DNA from: Seminavis robusta
Lineage: Eukaryota; Bacillariophyta; Bacillariophyceae; Naviculales; Naviculaceae
NCBI GenBank assembly: GCA_903772945.1
Contig: CAICTM010000275.1
Coordinates: 1 to 64,000 of the forward strand
DNA length: 64,000 nt
Reading direction: 5' to 3'
Positions within the stretch are counted from its first letter, which is position 1. Every line of letters starts with the position of its first letter. A program made the position numbers and the translations under genes. Shown in pieces: positions 10,351 through 20,391 of the stretch. The notes beneath the pieces were generated by a model. That model was given only the letters and a program-made list of their open reading frames with translations. It had not been told where the DNA came from and did not search any database.

Positions 10351-13300
10351 TCAATTCTGGTTGCCCGTGACAGCGTTAGTCGCATCGCCAGCCATCAAAG
10401 GAGGAAACTGGCGGTTGTTCAAGACCAAAGTGGGAGGTTCGACCGCATTGGTGAGCAGCGTTGGGATATCCACCTGATGCACGGTGGAGCTGATCAGTAG
10501 AGAGGAATAGTCCACCTTCTCGATAGGATTCACGTTCTCCTCAATTACCGTAGCCATGACATTTTGCTCGAAGGAATGGCGAACTCCAACAATGACATGC
10601 AGCTCCCCACAAGCAATCGGGAGCGAACCACTACGAGACAGCGCGTCGAGAAGGTCCAGTGCTTTGTTGCTTTCCGTCTTTTTGTCTCCCGCCTTCAGCT
10701 TGGATGTCTTCATCTTTGTCAAAAGATTCTCTTGGCGCACGCGAGTCCACTCATCCCCTGTTTTCAAGGTCATGGTGCGAAGGGCGCCGTCCTTATCGAA
10801 AGATTCAAACACGCGGTCGAGCCTTTTGGGAATTGCAGTAAAGTCAAGCGCAGGGACTGCCCACTCCTTGCTGGCTTTGGGTGTGCCATCACTGCCGCGT
10901 CGGATATCTAGGTCCGAGAACTGATCTTGCAAATCATCAAACCCTTCCCCGTCGCCAAAGTCGACACTGTCAGCATCATCCTCGGCTTCGTATTGTCGCT
11001 GCGCTTGAGCAGCCGGAGGTGGTGTTACCATGGCAGCGGAAGACATATGAGCGCAACTCATTTTGTATCTGGCTTGGGCTGCAACTGGAGCCGCCCTTCT
11101 GGCGCGTGAAGCTGCGGCCCCCCGCACTTGAAACGACGTACCAGCTGGAATGGGGAAAGCAGCGGATGAAACGCTCGGTGAGCCAAACAAGTCGCCAGGT
11201 GCTGGAGCGGGGGTCGCGCCAAACACAGCAGAGGCACCAAACGCAGCAGAGGCACCAAACGCAGCAGAGGCAGGGGCACCGAATAGCCCACCGGTAGGAG
11301 CGGACGTACCAAAGGCTGGGGCTGGGGCACCGAACGGAATCGAGGCACTAGTACGCGTGGAAGCTGCCCGTAGCCTTTCTTGTTCTAGTTTTTCCTTGTG
11401 CATTGCTGCTTTCCTGGCTTCCTCATGCAGTTGCTCTTCCTTGATACCCTTGATCACATCCAGGACTCCTTTCACGTGCTCCTTCACAGCGGAAACCTTC
11501 TCAGCCAGCGCGGCGGAATCAGCGCCATCATAGGACACCAGAGTGGGCGGGACTTGGTATTCTGCAAACAACGAGAGGAGATCTGTAGTCAGTTGAATCT
11601 CTTTGGTGAGTGCATTTTGTGGGAGGTTAAGTAGGCACTCCATCTGGGGCTTGACTTGAATCACACAAATTCCAAAGACACTGGAATCCAGTTGCTGCGC
11701 CCGAAAGGATTTGGCAAATCGTGCCTGTTCCGGCGAGAGGGATTGAATTGCATCGCGGAACTGTTTGGCACTGGGAAGGGCAGTCGTCAACAATGGGATC
11801 AGGATCTCGTCCTTGTTCTGTAAGAGTATGGCATCTTTGGGAGTGAACTCATTGGGACCAGAAATGTTTCCAATCAGCAACAGAAAGCAGGAAAATTGTC
11901 GGGCGCGGGCACTGATAAAGTGTTCCGCTTGCTGCTCGCCATTAAATTGAGTGTCGACCCATCCATGCAAATACTGATCGCCAACAAAGTCGATTGTCGT
12001 GGCTGCATTGAGGGGGATGGCCATGGGCGCAACCAGTGTGTCTCCTGGGATGTGACTGCAAAAGGTTCCAATGGTGTCAGCGTCTCGTTTTCCAGCGGCA
12101 TCGTCGCCCGCAAAGAAGGCCGCCCCTCCACCATTTCTCTTTGCGAGAATGCTAAGCATCCCATCAGGGAACGAATTGGGTTGGCGAATCGCGTAACAAA
12201 ATGGCTTTGGCGCATAGTTCTTCCCCATGAGTCTCTGATTGTGAAACTTGATAAATTCCTCAAAGTCTTGCGCTTTGACTTGTTTTCCAATGGCCGTTTC
12301 TAGTTGGTTGTAGAGCATCGCTTCCACATACTTGACACCGACGGCCCACTGACCGGCAATGTCCCGAAGATGCAGAAAGAGCAAGACGAGTTTCGCTTCG
12401 TATCCACTAATGAGCTGGCCTCCATCTGAAGGATCAGGGAAGTTTCCCATGAGGCTCATGAGTGCTTGCTTGAGAGAACGAGTCTGCTCCTGGAGGAACT
12501 TGGCGGTGTCTTGCAAGGGAATCAATGGCGACCCAGCAGGAGGCGCCGAAAGCGCCACCAGCCCAGCCCGTTCTGTATGCCCAGTGTTGCTGGTATTGTC
12601 GCCTGCCGAGTCCTCCATAAAGAGTGGTGCAACAGGAGCAAATACGTCGGTGGACTGGATCTTGTAAAGCCATTCCGCATAATTCTCAGTCTTTCCTCCC
12701 AAGAGCTCTTGCCACACGACATTTTGGAAATAGTGTAGGCACTGCGCCAACCAAGACTTCAAGTCGCGTACAAATAAAAGCGCCTCTTCGGTCTGTCTGT
12801 TTCGGCGTGGAGTCTTGGCGTTGTCACGGTCAATCTTGAACGATGCCACCATTGACTGAGGGTTGATTTGACGAATGAGAAAGGTCAAATCCAAGTCAAG
12901 GGGAGGACGAGTGTTGGGTGGGTAAGGATGTTTCTTCATTGTGGTGACCAATCGGGTAGTTCCAGTCCGAGTGCCCAGCACAATCCCCATGGAAGGATCC
13001 GTGCCAGCAAAGAGAGTCAGCGTGTGGCGAATTCCAGCCTTCCAGTGAAACTCTTTGATTTCCGTCAGAGTCTTGTGACTGTAAACAGTGGCTCCAGCAG
13101 CCTCTGGCGAAGAGACGCTGACTTGGTGAGTGGTAGGAGATTCAACCTGCCTCGTGGTTTCTTCCACGAATTCGCAGTCTTCATCCACGGCGAGACGCAG
13201 CGTCATTGACCGCTTCTGATCCAAGACGACCGCCAGCACTTGCTTTAGAATTTCTTCATTGAAGCCTTCCAACTGCTCGAGGACGTTCAGAACGGCAGCG

Positions 13301-13743
13301 ATACCAGTGTTGGTCACGAACTCCACCAAGGCGTATTTGTCATCGTACTGGTGATCCACGTCTGCTGCGGCTTGGGGATTCTTGTTTTGATCCAGAATCT
13401 TCTTGACCACTTGGAGGCATCGCTCAACCTCCATGGGGACGTTGCTGTTGTTAGGAGCGCGAAGAGCCATGGTGCTTGAGGACAGATCGGTAACGATTAA
13501 TAAAAGGAAAAGGGATATCCAAACAATAGACGAGGATGGAGAAGTAATAGTAACAGGAGAGACTTGTGAGAATGCCATCAAGCTACCGTGGTTAGCTTGC
13601 AGCAGAATGAGGGAGGTTCGGAGAAAGGAAGCACGAAACAGCGCCCAGCGAAATGGATCTTTCAGACACGCATCTATCGTGGAAATCTGTGCTCTCTTTT
13701 CCTCGCTAATTTCCACGCTAAACTCACAACCTCGGAAAAACAA
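10351..13743 (-). CDS. large conserved protein of unknown function with FG-type repeats
   Basis: A single-exon frame of up to 1,130 residues. Three starts are possible: 13743, 13578 (Met followed by a hydrophobic segment WISLFLLLIV) and 13470 (MALRAPNNSNV, 1,039 residues). I favour 13470, because the codons upstream of it read like leader sequence, but the 13578 start would add a signal-like segment. The middle contains a region I recall as conserved in diatom hypothetical proteins (FRAQQLDSSVFGICVIQVKP, then LLNLPQNALTKEI). A helical charged stretch follows, then about 80 residues with FG/FGA repeats (GGLFGAPASAAFGAS), partly coded by an 18-bp tandem repeat. The end is a second conserved block (ALDLLDALSRSGSLP, ENVNPIEKVDYSSLL). 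There is no catalytic motif I recognise. The FG stretch resembles nucleoporin spacers but does not prove a pore role. Confidence 0.8.
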   Translation of the reverse strand: MFFRGCEFSVEISEEKRAQISTIDACLKDPFRWALFRASFLRTSLILLQANHGSLMAFSQVSPVTITSPSSSIVWISLFLLLIVTDLSSSTMALRAPNNSNVPMEVERCLQVVKKILDQNKNPQAAADVDHQYDDKYALVEFVTNTGIAAVLNVLEQLEGFNEEILKQVLAVVLDQKRSMTLRLAVDEDCEFVEETTRQVESPTTHQVSVSSPEAAGATVYSHKTLTEIKEFHWKAGIRHTLTLFAGTDPSMGIVLGTRTGTTRLVTTMKKHPYPPNTRPPLDLDLTFLIRQINPQSMVASFKIDRDNAKTPRRNRQTEEALLFVRDLKSWLAQCLHYFQNVVWQELLGGKTENYAEWLYKIQSTDVFAPVAPLFMEDSAGDNTSNTGHTERAGLVALSAPPAGSPLIPLQDTAKFLQEQTRSLKQALMSLMGNFPDPSDGGQLISGYEAKLVLLFLHLRDIAGQWAVGVKYVEAMLYNQLETAIGKQVKAQDFEEFIKFHNQRLMGKNYAPKPFCYAIRQPNSFPDGMLSILAKRNGGGAAFFAGDDAAGKRDADTIGTFCSHIPGDTLVAPMAIPLNAATTIDFVGDQYLHGWVDTQFNGEQQAEHFISARARQFSCFLLLIGNISGPNEFTPKDAILLQNKDEILIPLLTTALPSAKQFRDAIQSLSPEQARFAKSFRAQQLDSSVFGICVIQVKPQMECLLNLPQNALTKEIQLTTDLLSLFAEYQVPPTLVSYDGADSAALAEKVSAVKEHVKGVLDVIKGIKEEQLHEEARKAAMHKEKLEQERLRAASTRTSASIPFGAPAPAFGTSAPTGGLFGAPASAAFGASAAFGASAVFGATPAPAPGDLFGSPSVSSAAFPIPAGTSFQVRGAAASRARRAAPVAAQARYKMSCAHMSSAAMVTPPPAAQAQRQYEAEDDADSVDFGDGEGFDDLQDQFSDLDIRRGSDGTPKASKEWAVPALDFTAIPKRLDRVFESFDKDGALRTMTLKTGDEWTRVRQENLLTKMKTSKLKAGDKKTESNKALDLLDALSRSGSLPIACGELHVIVGVRHSFEQNVMATVIEENVNPIEKVDYSSLLISSTVHQVDIPTLLTNAVEPPTLVLNNRQFPPLMAGDATNAVTGNQN
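11221..11275. repeat. 18-bp tandem repeat inside the FG region
   Basis: The unit 'gcagaggcaccaaac' plus three bases recurs about three times in a row within the unknown FG-containing gene. It encodes repeated Ala-Ala-Phe-Gly steps, so the FG stretch has grown by local duplication. Confidence 0.7.
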
Positions 13744-13780
13744 AAAAACGCAAAGGGGATTCTTGAGGCGACCAATCGAC

Positions 13781-14205
13781 AGTACCGGGACCTCTGTGGA
13801 AACTCGAGTCGTGCTACCGATATTCTCCTAAATCCTTTTGATCGTCTCCTATTTAATGGATTTCGTCTCCTAAAAATAGGAGACGAAACGGATCGTCTCT
13901 TAAATCTTTCGTCTCCTCTTGAATCATCTCCTATTTTCAACGGATCGTCTCGTATTCTCAACGGATCGTCTCCTAAGTGTACCATGTAAACTGTATGGTA
14001 TCATCTCCTAAATCTTTCGGATCATCTCCTATTACGAAACGATCGTCTCCTAATTGGAATGTCTCCTACTGAATCGTCTCCTTAATATAGGAGACGATTG
14101 CTTTCGTCTCCTAAATCCTTTCAATCGTCTCCAATGCCCCGGGGTATCGTCTCTTAAGTATTTTGCCACGAATGACGTTTCCACAGAGATCCTGGTACCG
14201 GTACT
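13781..14205. mobile_element. non-autonomous TIR element 1 with a CGTCTCCTA motif-array core
   Basis: Imperfect terminal inverted repeats of roughly 30-35 bp flank a non-coding core. Both ends read AGTACCGG inward and share CTCTGTGGAAAC. The core holds about 16 copies of a motif close to ATCGTCTCCTA, spaced irregularly by about 15-40 bases, mostly in one orientation. Two copies are in inverse orientation and make short palindromes near 13866-13888 and 14074-14100. No protein is encoded. I cannot see a target-site duplication. It lies just upstream of the unknown FG-containing gene, so it may affect that gene's promoter. The class is MITE-like by structure; the superfamily is unknown. Confidence 0.7.
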
Positions 14206-14294
14206 TTGGGCACCGCTCAACCCGCTAGTAAAGATTGTTTGGAAATGCGATCCATCCAACCAATAAAAGCTGATGCGGTGCTAGCTAGGGTGGA

Positions 14295-14720
14295 CTTCGG
14301 CTATCTGCAGGACCGTCCAACGGTTTTCACACAGGATTTAAAAAATCTTGAAATTGCCACGACTGACTGACCGTTTAAAACAATCCCTTAAACAATCCCT
14401 CAACTCATCAACTATCCCTTAAACAATCCCTTAAAGAAACAATCCCTTAAAACAATCCCTTAAATCTTGGACTATCCCCTAAACAATCCCTTAACGCCAA
14501 ATGGAAATACCATACAACTATCCCCTATTTCTTCAACTATCCCCTAAACAATCCCTTAAATAAACAATCCCTTAACAACAATCCCTTAAATCTTTGACTC
14601 TCCCTTAAACAATCCCTTAAGAAACAATCCCTTAATTGTGCTGGTCAAGTTTTTTGTCAGTCGTGGAAGCTTTTTAAATCCTGAGTGAAAACCGTCGGAC
14701 GGTCCAGGGCGAAAGCCAAA
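14295..14720. mobile_element. non-autonomous TIR element 2 with an AACAATCCCTTAA motif-array core
   Basis: Long terminal inverted repeats (about 60-70 bp with small gaps) share GACCGTCC-ACGGTTTTCAC-CAGGATTTAAAAA and CCACGACTGAC at both ends. Between them lie about 15 copies of AACTATCCC(T/C)TAAA or AACAATCCCTTAA, all in the same orientation. No protein is encoded. It abuts the Harbinger element that starts at 14731, so the two insertions are nested or side by side. The exact outer boundary at the left end is uncertain by a few bases. Confidence 0.75.
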
Positions 14721-14730
14721 AGGCAACTAA

Positions 14731-14760
14731 GGCCGCTCTCTACCCAAGCGACTAAAGTAG
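14731..14760 (+). repeat. left terminal inverted repeat of the Harbinger element
   Basis: 30 bp, identical to the reverse complement of 18264-18293, preceded directly by the TAA target duplication. Confidence 0.95.
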
Positions 14761-15064
14761 GGACTAAAGGAGTACTTTAGCACCTTGTTTAGTCGCAGAT
14801 TTAGTCCGTAACCTTTAGTCAAGGAGGTGTCTACCCTCCACGGACTAAATCTCGAACTATCCAGTTTAGTCGATATTTTAGTACAAACTTTAAGAAAAAC
14901 GTTATCTACCACGATCGACTAAAGGTTTCGACTAACCAACGTTTTCGTTTTGGATTTCGTTGGTTCATTTCGCTAGCCAGCTAGCGAAACTCATCATAAT
15001 TTCGCTAGCTTGTTCATTTCGCTAGCTAGCCTCTTGTTCTTTATTGTTATTATTCACTGAGACC

Positions 15065-16507
15065 ATGGCCAACACCAAGAAGAAGGCTAGTGAAGAGGAC
15101 GAGGAGTCCTTTGTTGGCGAGGAAGAAGAGGAAGAGGAGGTATCGCTGAAAGACGGAGAGGACGAACAAGAGGAAGACTCTGATGATGATGATGAGGACA
15201 GTATCGCCACTGTAGACCTTAAACAGCAGCTTATTGATAAAATCAGTGAACCATTGAGGAGATCTCCTCGGCAGAAGATCAAGGTTACCACCAAGGCTGC
15301 CACCACCAGGAAGAGACCTCGTTCTGGCAAAGGCGGCAAAGGCGGCAAAGGCGGCAAAGGCGGCAAAGGCGGCAAAGGCGGCAAAGCCGGCAACAACAAT
15401 ACTAAGAAAGTCAAGAAGACCACCGCTGTCGCTGATGACGACGGCAAGTCCAAGCGCAAGCGTGGTACGAATTTTGATGATTTTGAGGATCAACTATTGT
15501 GCCGTGCCTTCATCAGTGCCACTCAGAGCATGAAGCGCACCGGTATGAAGAGAGGAGATTTCTGGAAGAATCGAGTTGCTCCAAAATACAACAAACTGCT
15601 CTCCCAAGAGGCTCAACCTGATGAAGACGGTGACACTATCTATACAACGCGAGTCGCTGACCAGCTCCGTCGCCGTGGAATTTACTTGCGGGACGCTGCC
15701 GAAAATTCATGGCTTGTTACCGTCGGGCCCATGCCGAGCACCGTACGGATTCAATTCAGAGGAGGACTATATTGATGTTGCCGTGGAGCTATACAATGAG
15801 GAGACAATGAAGCTTTCAATCATCGCAATTGCATTCCCCACTTACCGAGTGGCCCTCTTTTATCCCCATATCACCGAGACAGAAGCTGATCGCAGAATGA
15901 TGAGTTGAATGCTGAGCCAATCGGTGTTGACGAAAGCAAGCCGAAAGCCAACAATACTCGTGATCCAATGGGTTCTTTGCATACCCGACCCACTGGCAAA
16001 AATACGACAAAATTCAACCTGGCTCTTTCCAACTCGGTGGCTTCGAGCAACCAGGAACAGCAATCAACATTTGGAGTCCATTGCCTTTTCCCAGAGATGC
16101 TCTACCGAGGGAGTAGTCCACCGTGGAATCCAGAAGTCCAAGATGAAACGGGTGGAGCTTTTGATGAAATTTGGAAAGATGACGGAGGCCGAAAATTGTT
16201 GCAAGAAACACAGCTGACGAGAAAAGCATTCCAGGAGCGGCAAAATCAATTGGCGGGATGGGCGAACAACAGCAACAGGCGACCAAAAAACAAGCGCATA
16301 CGTCCTCCAACCGTAGTTGAAGAGAGAAAGAAATCTGGCAGCCCTGATTCCTCAATGACAGATCCCATGGCTACTACTGACACTGCCGCGGCTGCTACTG
16401 CAGCTGTTGCTGTTGCCGATGACAGATTCCACTTGTCTATGCCGCCACCGTATATCGACAGGATGACAACACAGTATATCGACAGGATGACAACAGTGGA
16501 ACATTGA
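15065..16507 (+). pseudogene. SANT/Myb-like DNA-binding partner protein of the Harbinger element, frame interrupted
   Basis: In PIF/Harbinger elements a Myb/SANT-like protein helps the transposase enter the nucleus and bind the ends. I start it at ATG 15065 (MANTKKKASEEDEE). An acidic N-terminus, a Gly-Gly-Lys tandem stretch (about 15327-15390) and basic clusters lead to the SANT-like part (FEDQLLCRAFISATQSMKRT, then GDFWKNRVAPKYNKLL). That frame ends at 15775. Family-like continuations lie in other frames: GFNSEEDYIDVAVELYNEE near 15750-15810, and a C-terminal part ending at 16507 with a Q-rich helix and a repeated YIDRMTT. I see no clear introns between them, so the gene looks broken in one to three places. 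An intron explanation is possible but less likely. Confidence 0.6.
15327..15390. repeat. 9-bp tandem repeat (Gly-Gly-Lys)
   Basis: Six or seven copies of 'aaaggcggc' in a row, inside the Harbinger accessory gene. The encoded Lys/Gly stretch is likely flexible and DNA- or RNA-binding. Confidence 0.85.
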
Positions 16508-16567
16508 GCCACCCAAAAACTATACCGAGGTTTAATTCAATAACTATAGTCTGTGTCCAGTTTTAAA

Positions 16568-17867
16568 TTATACTAGAGCCACATGTAGACGCTCATGCTC
16601 TTTGATATCCATCAGCGAATGCCACTTTTGCCTACGAACCATAGTATCTCGAACACTCATTGGTTGTTCCTCCCAACCAATCTCGGGTGGCTCCTCTACT
16701 CGTTTTTGGACGGTTTGCCTGTCAGCCGGCACATCGATGACAATTTCTCGATCAACTGTAGTGACACTTGGATCGTACTTTGCCCTCACATCTCCCATCA
16801 CCCGATCCACAACACACATGTTGTTGAGAATGAGGCAGGTGTTGACAAGGTTTCCGATTTTGCGCAATTCCACATCCAGGAATGGACGAGCCATAAATTG
16901 GAATTTGGCCTGAATCACACCGTCTGCCCGCTCGATGTCCTTCCTAGACGCCTCCTGCCAAGCGGAATATTGTTTCTCCCAATCCAAAATTGGCTCGGAA
17001 AAAGTCTTGAACAAAACGGGAGTATGGGTATATACCGTCAACCAAAATAAAAATCTGTGGAAATTCTTCATCGCCAATGTCAAAAGGGACGTCGCCACCA
17101 ATAGTCTCGAGATCAGTAAGCTTCCCGCTGATCATGTTTACCAGCAGAGGCGACATGTCGAAAATTGTTATGTCATTGATTGTTCCGGCATAGCCGAACG
17201 AAGCATGCCAGAAGAATAAATTATAATCGCACATTGCCTCCAGAACAAGGGTAGGGACCTTTTTGGCTCCTTTGAATGCTCCTTGCCATTCGATTGGGCA
17301 CTGCTTCCATCGATTGTGAATACAGTCAAGACTTCCAAGCATTCCAGGAAAACCGTGGGCCGCCAAGTGAAGATTGAAAATATTTCGTAAATCAGTGGCA
17401 GTAGGCAAACCAAGATACTCGTCTTGATACAAATGAGCCAGGATGTCATCAAAGTTACTGCGGCAATCCCTTGCGAAGGTCTTCGACATTTGGAAATAGT
17501 CACTGAATGGTTGAGCGGGAACACCGTATGCCAAACATTTCAAAGGCATCAATAGACGTGCGACCAAACATGATACCTTCCAGTCGAAAGCATCAGTGGA
17601 CCCACTGTAGAACTCATGACCCGAATTCATGACATCTTCTCTCAATTTCTGGTAACGAGGACGGCTGATGCGGTAGATATCCTCAAATTCCTTGAAATCA
17701 AATGTAGGGAACGGTCCAAGATAGTCGTCTAGAATACACTGGAAAGCTATGGCATGGTTGTATTGCTTCCTAGGTTTCCTTGGCAAAAGACGGTGGTCAA
17801 CCATGGGCTTTTGTGTGCCATCGTAATCATCCGTTGCCAACATTACAGCGGTATCTGCCATTCCCAT
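16568..17867 (-). pseudogene. Harbinger DDE transposase (HARBI1-like) with one frameshift
   Basis: The N-terminal frame runs from the first ATG at 17867 and holds a helical domain, then the RNase H-like core. The first catalytic Asp is in LGSLDCIHNRWKQCP and the second in YAGTINDITIFDMS. The strand before the third residue is FILVDGIYP. From there the conserved sequence continues in another frame (TPVLFKTFSEP), with the catalytic Glu in SRKDIERADGVIQAKF. A single extra base near 17030-17035 explains the switch, and no GT-AG intron fits. All three acidic residues therefore exist, but in two frames. The continuation ends at 16568. It cuts and inserts element ends in the nucleus. Either the copy is dead or the base is a sequence error. 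Confidence 0.85.
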
Positions 17868-18102
17868 GACGATGTCCAAGGCCTCACTGGAAGAGTCGGA
17901 ATCCGATTAGGACGACATAATAATAAAGGCCTACAACAGAGGTGCCCACCACAGAGATGCAAAGAGGCTACCGGTACAGTGACTATAAAGACAGTGACTA
18001 AAACGGTTGAGTTGCTGCTTCCTTGTTGGGCAAGTAGCTGCCTCCCTTGTTGAGGCTGTGCAATGGGGGTGCTGTTCTTTTTTTTAAGCTGTTCTTAAAG
18101 AA

Positions 18103-18175
18103 GCTTTAGTCGTTATGTTCGCTCACCGACTAACGGGAGGCTGGTTAGTCGGTGAGCGAACATAATGACTAAAGC
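18103..18175. repeat. near-perfect 32-bp hairpin in the Harbinger right subterminal zone
   Basis: 18103-18134 pairs with 18144-18175 (31 of 32 positions) around a 9-base loop. Each arm begins with GCTTTAGTC, the same word that recurs through both subterminal zones, and ends with CCGACTAAC. It probably presents transposase or Myb-partner binding sites, or is a small foldback insertion. Confidence 0.85.
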
Positions 18176-18263
18176 CTTTAGTCCGTGGGACGTTTAGTCG
18201 CTTGGGTAGACACCACCCTCAGAGACTAAACTATCGACTAAACTACGAAATATGGCTTAGTCG

Positions 18264-18293
18264 CTACTTTAGTCGCTTGGGTAGAGAGCGGCC
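18264..18293 (-). repeat. right terminal inverted repeat of the Harbinger element
   Basis: 30 bp, exact reverse complement of the left end, followed by TAA at 18294-18296. Confidence 0.95.
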
Positions 18294-18296
18294 TAA

Positions 18297-20391
18297 GTCT
18301 CCAGTTTCAACCGAGTTGCAGAAACTCCTCTTCTTTGATCCCACGCTGCTTTCCAGAGCCAACAATGCGAATTGCAACGGGCAAGACCTACAGCCGAGAT
18401 TGCTTATTTAGAACGCTAGTAGAGCTGATGGTAGCTACTCTTGTAGTCCGCTTCTTAAAGAATGCAGTGTTCCAGTGTTCTCTTTACTGGGTTGCCTGCG
18501 TGTGGACGTGTGGACCACTCTCGAGAGTGACTAAATCAAATTAGAATTCAAAGGCGGGAAGCTCACTCTACACTTTAGTTAGTTGGTCAGAAAGTAGCTC
18601 TTGATGCGTAGAGCTTATTTTTGCTTCGCTCGGTGGAAGTGGTTGGCGGTTGGCGGGGGCAACTGATTACCACAATAATGTTGCGTTGCTTGCCCCTCTC
18701 ATACGTGGCCACAGGAGAAGGGAAAGGAGGATGGAAGCTGCAGTACTAGGAGATTAGCAGAGACACTTTCCCCTGCGCACCAGATGGCTTCTTGCAGCTT
18801 CGTGCCAACTGGATTTGCAAACCAGAGTTCAACTAAGCAAGCTAGCATCCCGGTATCACCATTAGAGCTCGCTGGCTAGGTAGCCACTCTAGTAGAAGTC
18901 CACCCTTCATCATGTATGTAATCAGATAATGCTCTCTCATCACTCTCATCTATTAGGAGTAGGTAGCATGAACTCTGTTTATCGGTTATCGATCATTGAA
19001 AGATGGCAGCCAGAGCTCCGAAGGGAGCGAGTTATGGAATGCATTGGTGGTCTTGTGGCGCCGAAACTACTGACATAGACTAGTCGCCAACTGGTACAGC
19101 CGTAGGTCGAAATGCAGGTTTGACCACTGGCCTTGGTTGGCTCTTGTGCAGCTCTTGCAATGGTGAACTGCGATAGCTACAGTACTGCGATCCCAGAGCC
19201 CAGAGCTGCTGGAGCAGCTAAATCGTGCTCTTATTGCGAGCTGTGCTCCAGGTAACCAGTAGTAGCGGAAACTGGCTATAGATCTTTGTTGAAAGCAAAT
19301 CGCCACTGGACATTGGATTAATTATTATTGCCTCGAGAAACTTCAAAGCATTTTTCGACTTTTTCTAAGTAATTCCCTGTGTACCCCGGAACAACAAACG
19401 AAGGAACAAGGTGCAAGGCTGCACTGGCGGAGAAACCAGGGGCCTCATGCAACGAAGGGCTGAAGGGCTCCCTCAAGTTTCCCAACACAACACTGAAATC
19501 CTCCGGATGAGGCCACACGACACTGCAGGAACGCAGAATGGCCAAGAAGAAGCTGCTGCAGCTATGGAATGAAATTATTTGACCTTGTAAAGGTTGGGTT
19601 CATCAACAATGACATACGATTTTAGCAAAGAGTGACTGGATTAAGTAAATTTTACTTTAACAGGTCAACAAAGACCCCACTACAAAATGTACTCCTACCG
19701 GTATACAGTAGAGTACAGTAAGTGCTGAAAGAGAGGTACGGTTCAAAGTCAGATTGGATTTTATGAAATTTAATGTCGTCAAAATGCTCTTCAAACTCAA
19801 GCGACAAAATAGATGGCAAAAAGCCTTGATAACTTGAGAGGCGTTCCAGCAGGCTACCTTTATGACATAAAGGGATGAAGACGAGCTGATTTGAGGGCAT
19901 AACAAGAGAGCAACAAGATCTCGCACGATCTGCGATCGGTGTGAACCGGTACATTGAATTATTAGGGTATATTCCCTAAGTAATGTTCTTCGACGCGAAG
20001 CCGAACTTCGTGACCAATGGTACTACATGTACTGCACCCCGAGCCCCGAGTCTTACTTAATTAATTACATAGGCAGTACCCGAGTACCATCAAGAATCAA
20101 GAGTCTACTCGGAGTATTATATTTAATATTTGGAGTCATTATTCATGGTGAGCTCACGGTTTCGGTTTCCACGTTGTGTTGCAAAAGGATCATGGCAGTC
20201 ATGGTTCTTGGACGGTTGGACATCCCTGCAGTTTTGGGAGAGAAGCGACTTCGGATGGTCTCTCGGTAGCATCATTTGCATCAGACTCGACTCGGTAAAA
20301 CACTCACAATTTTTGAAAACTGTTTCGCTTCTTTGCATTACCAGCTACTTTACCTCACTTTACTTTTACCATCCACCTGAACCCCAGCAAG
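18297..20391. other. 2.1-kb spacer, nothing recognised
   Basis: Only short frames without protein-like character. A minus-strand frame at 19652-19954 (100 codons) is the longest reasonable one and matches nothing I know. The final part holds the promoter of the glutaredoxin-DUF4395 gene, including an AT-rich patch at about 20115-20135. Confidence 0.4.

Larger units (their letters stand above)
14731..18293. mobile_element. PIF/Harbinger DNA transposon, 3,563 bp, perfect 30-bp TIRs, TAA duplication
   Basis: The left end 14731-14760 (begins GGCCGCTCTCTACCCAAGCG) is an exact reverse complement of the right end 18264-18293. TAA flanks both sides (14728-14730 and 18294-18296), the three-base target duplication typical of PIF/Harbinger. 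The element carries the two genes of this superfamily: a DDE transposase on the minus strand and a SANT/Myb-like DNA-binding protein on the plus strand, convergently arranged. Both subterminal zones are crowded with (T)TTAGTC/GACTAAA motifs and a shared inner block GGTGTCTACC (inverted on the right). Perfect ends suggest a recent insertion, although the transposase frame is interrupted once, so it may now depend on other copies. Confidence 0.92.

Noticed and set aside
13816-14160. Regularly repeated word considered as a CRISPR-like array
   Set aside because: Word length and spacer length vary, spacers are themselves alike and A/T-rich, there are inverted copies, and the sequence is a eukaryotic nuclear one with transposon-type ends.
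15022-15493. Ser-, Phe- or Leu-rich minus-strand frames of about 145 codons
   Set aside because: Shadows of the acidic and Gly-Gly-Lys repeats of the Harbinger partner gene.
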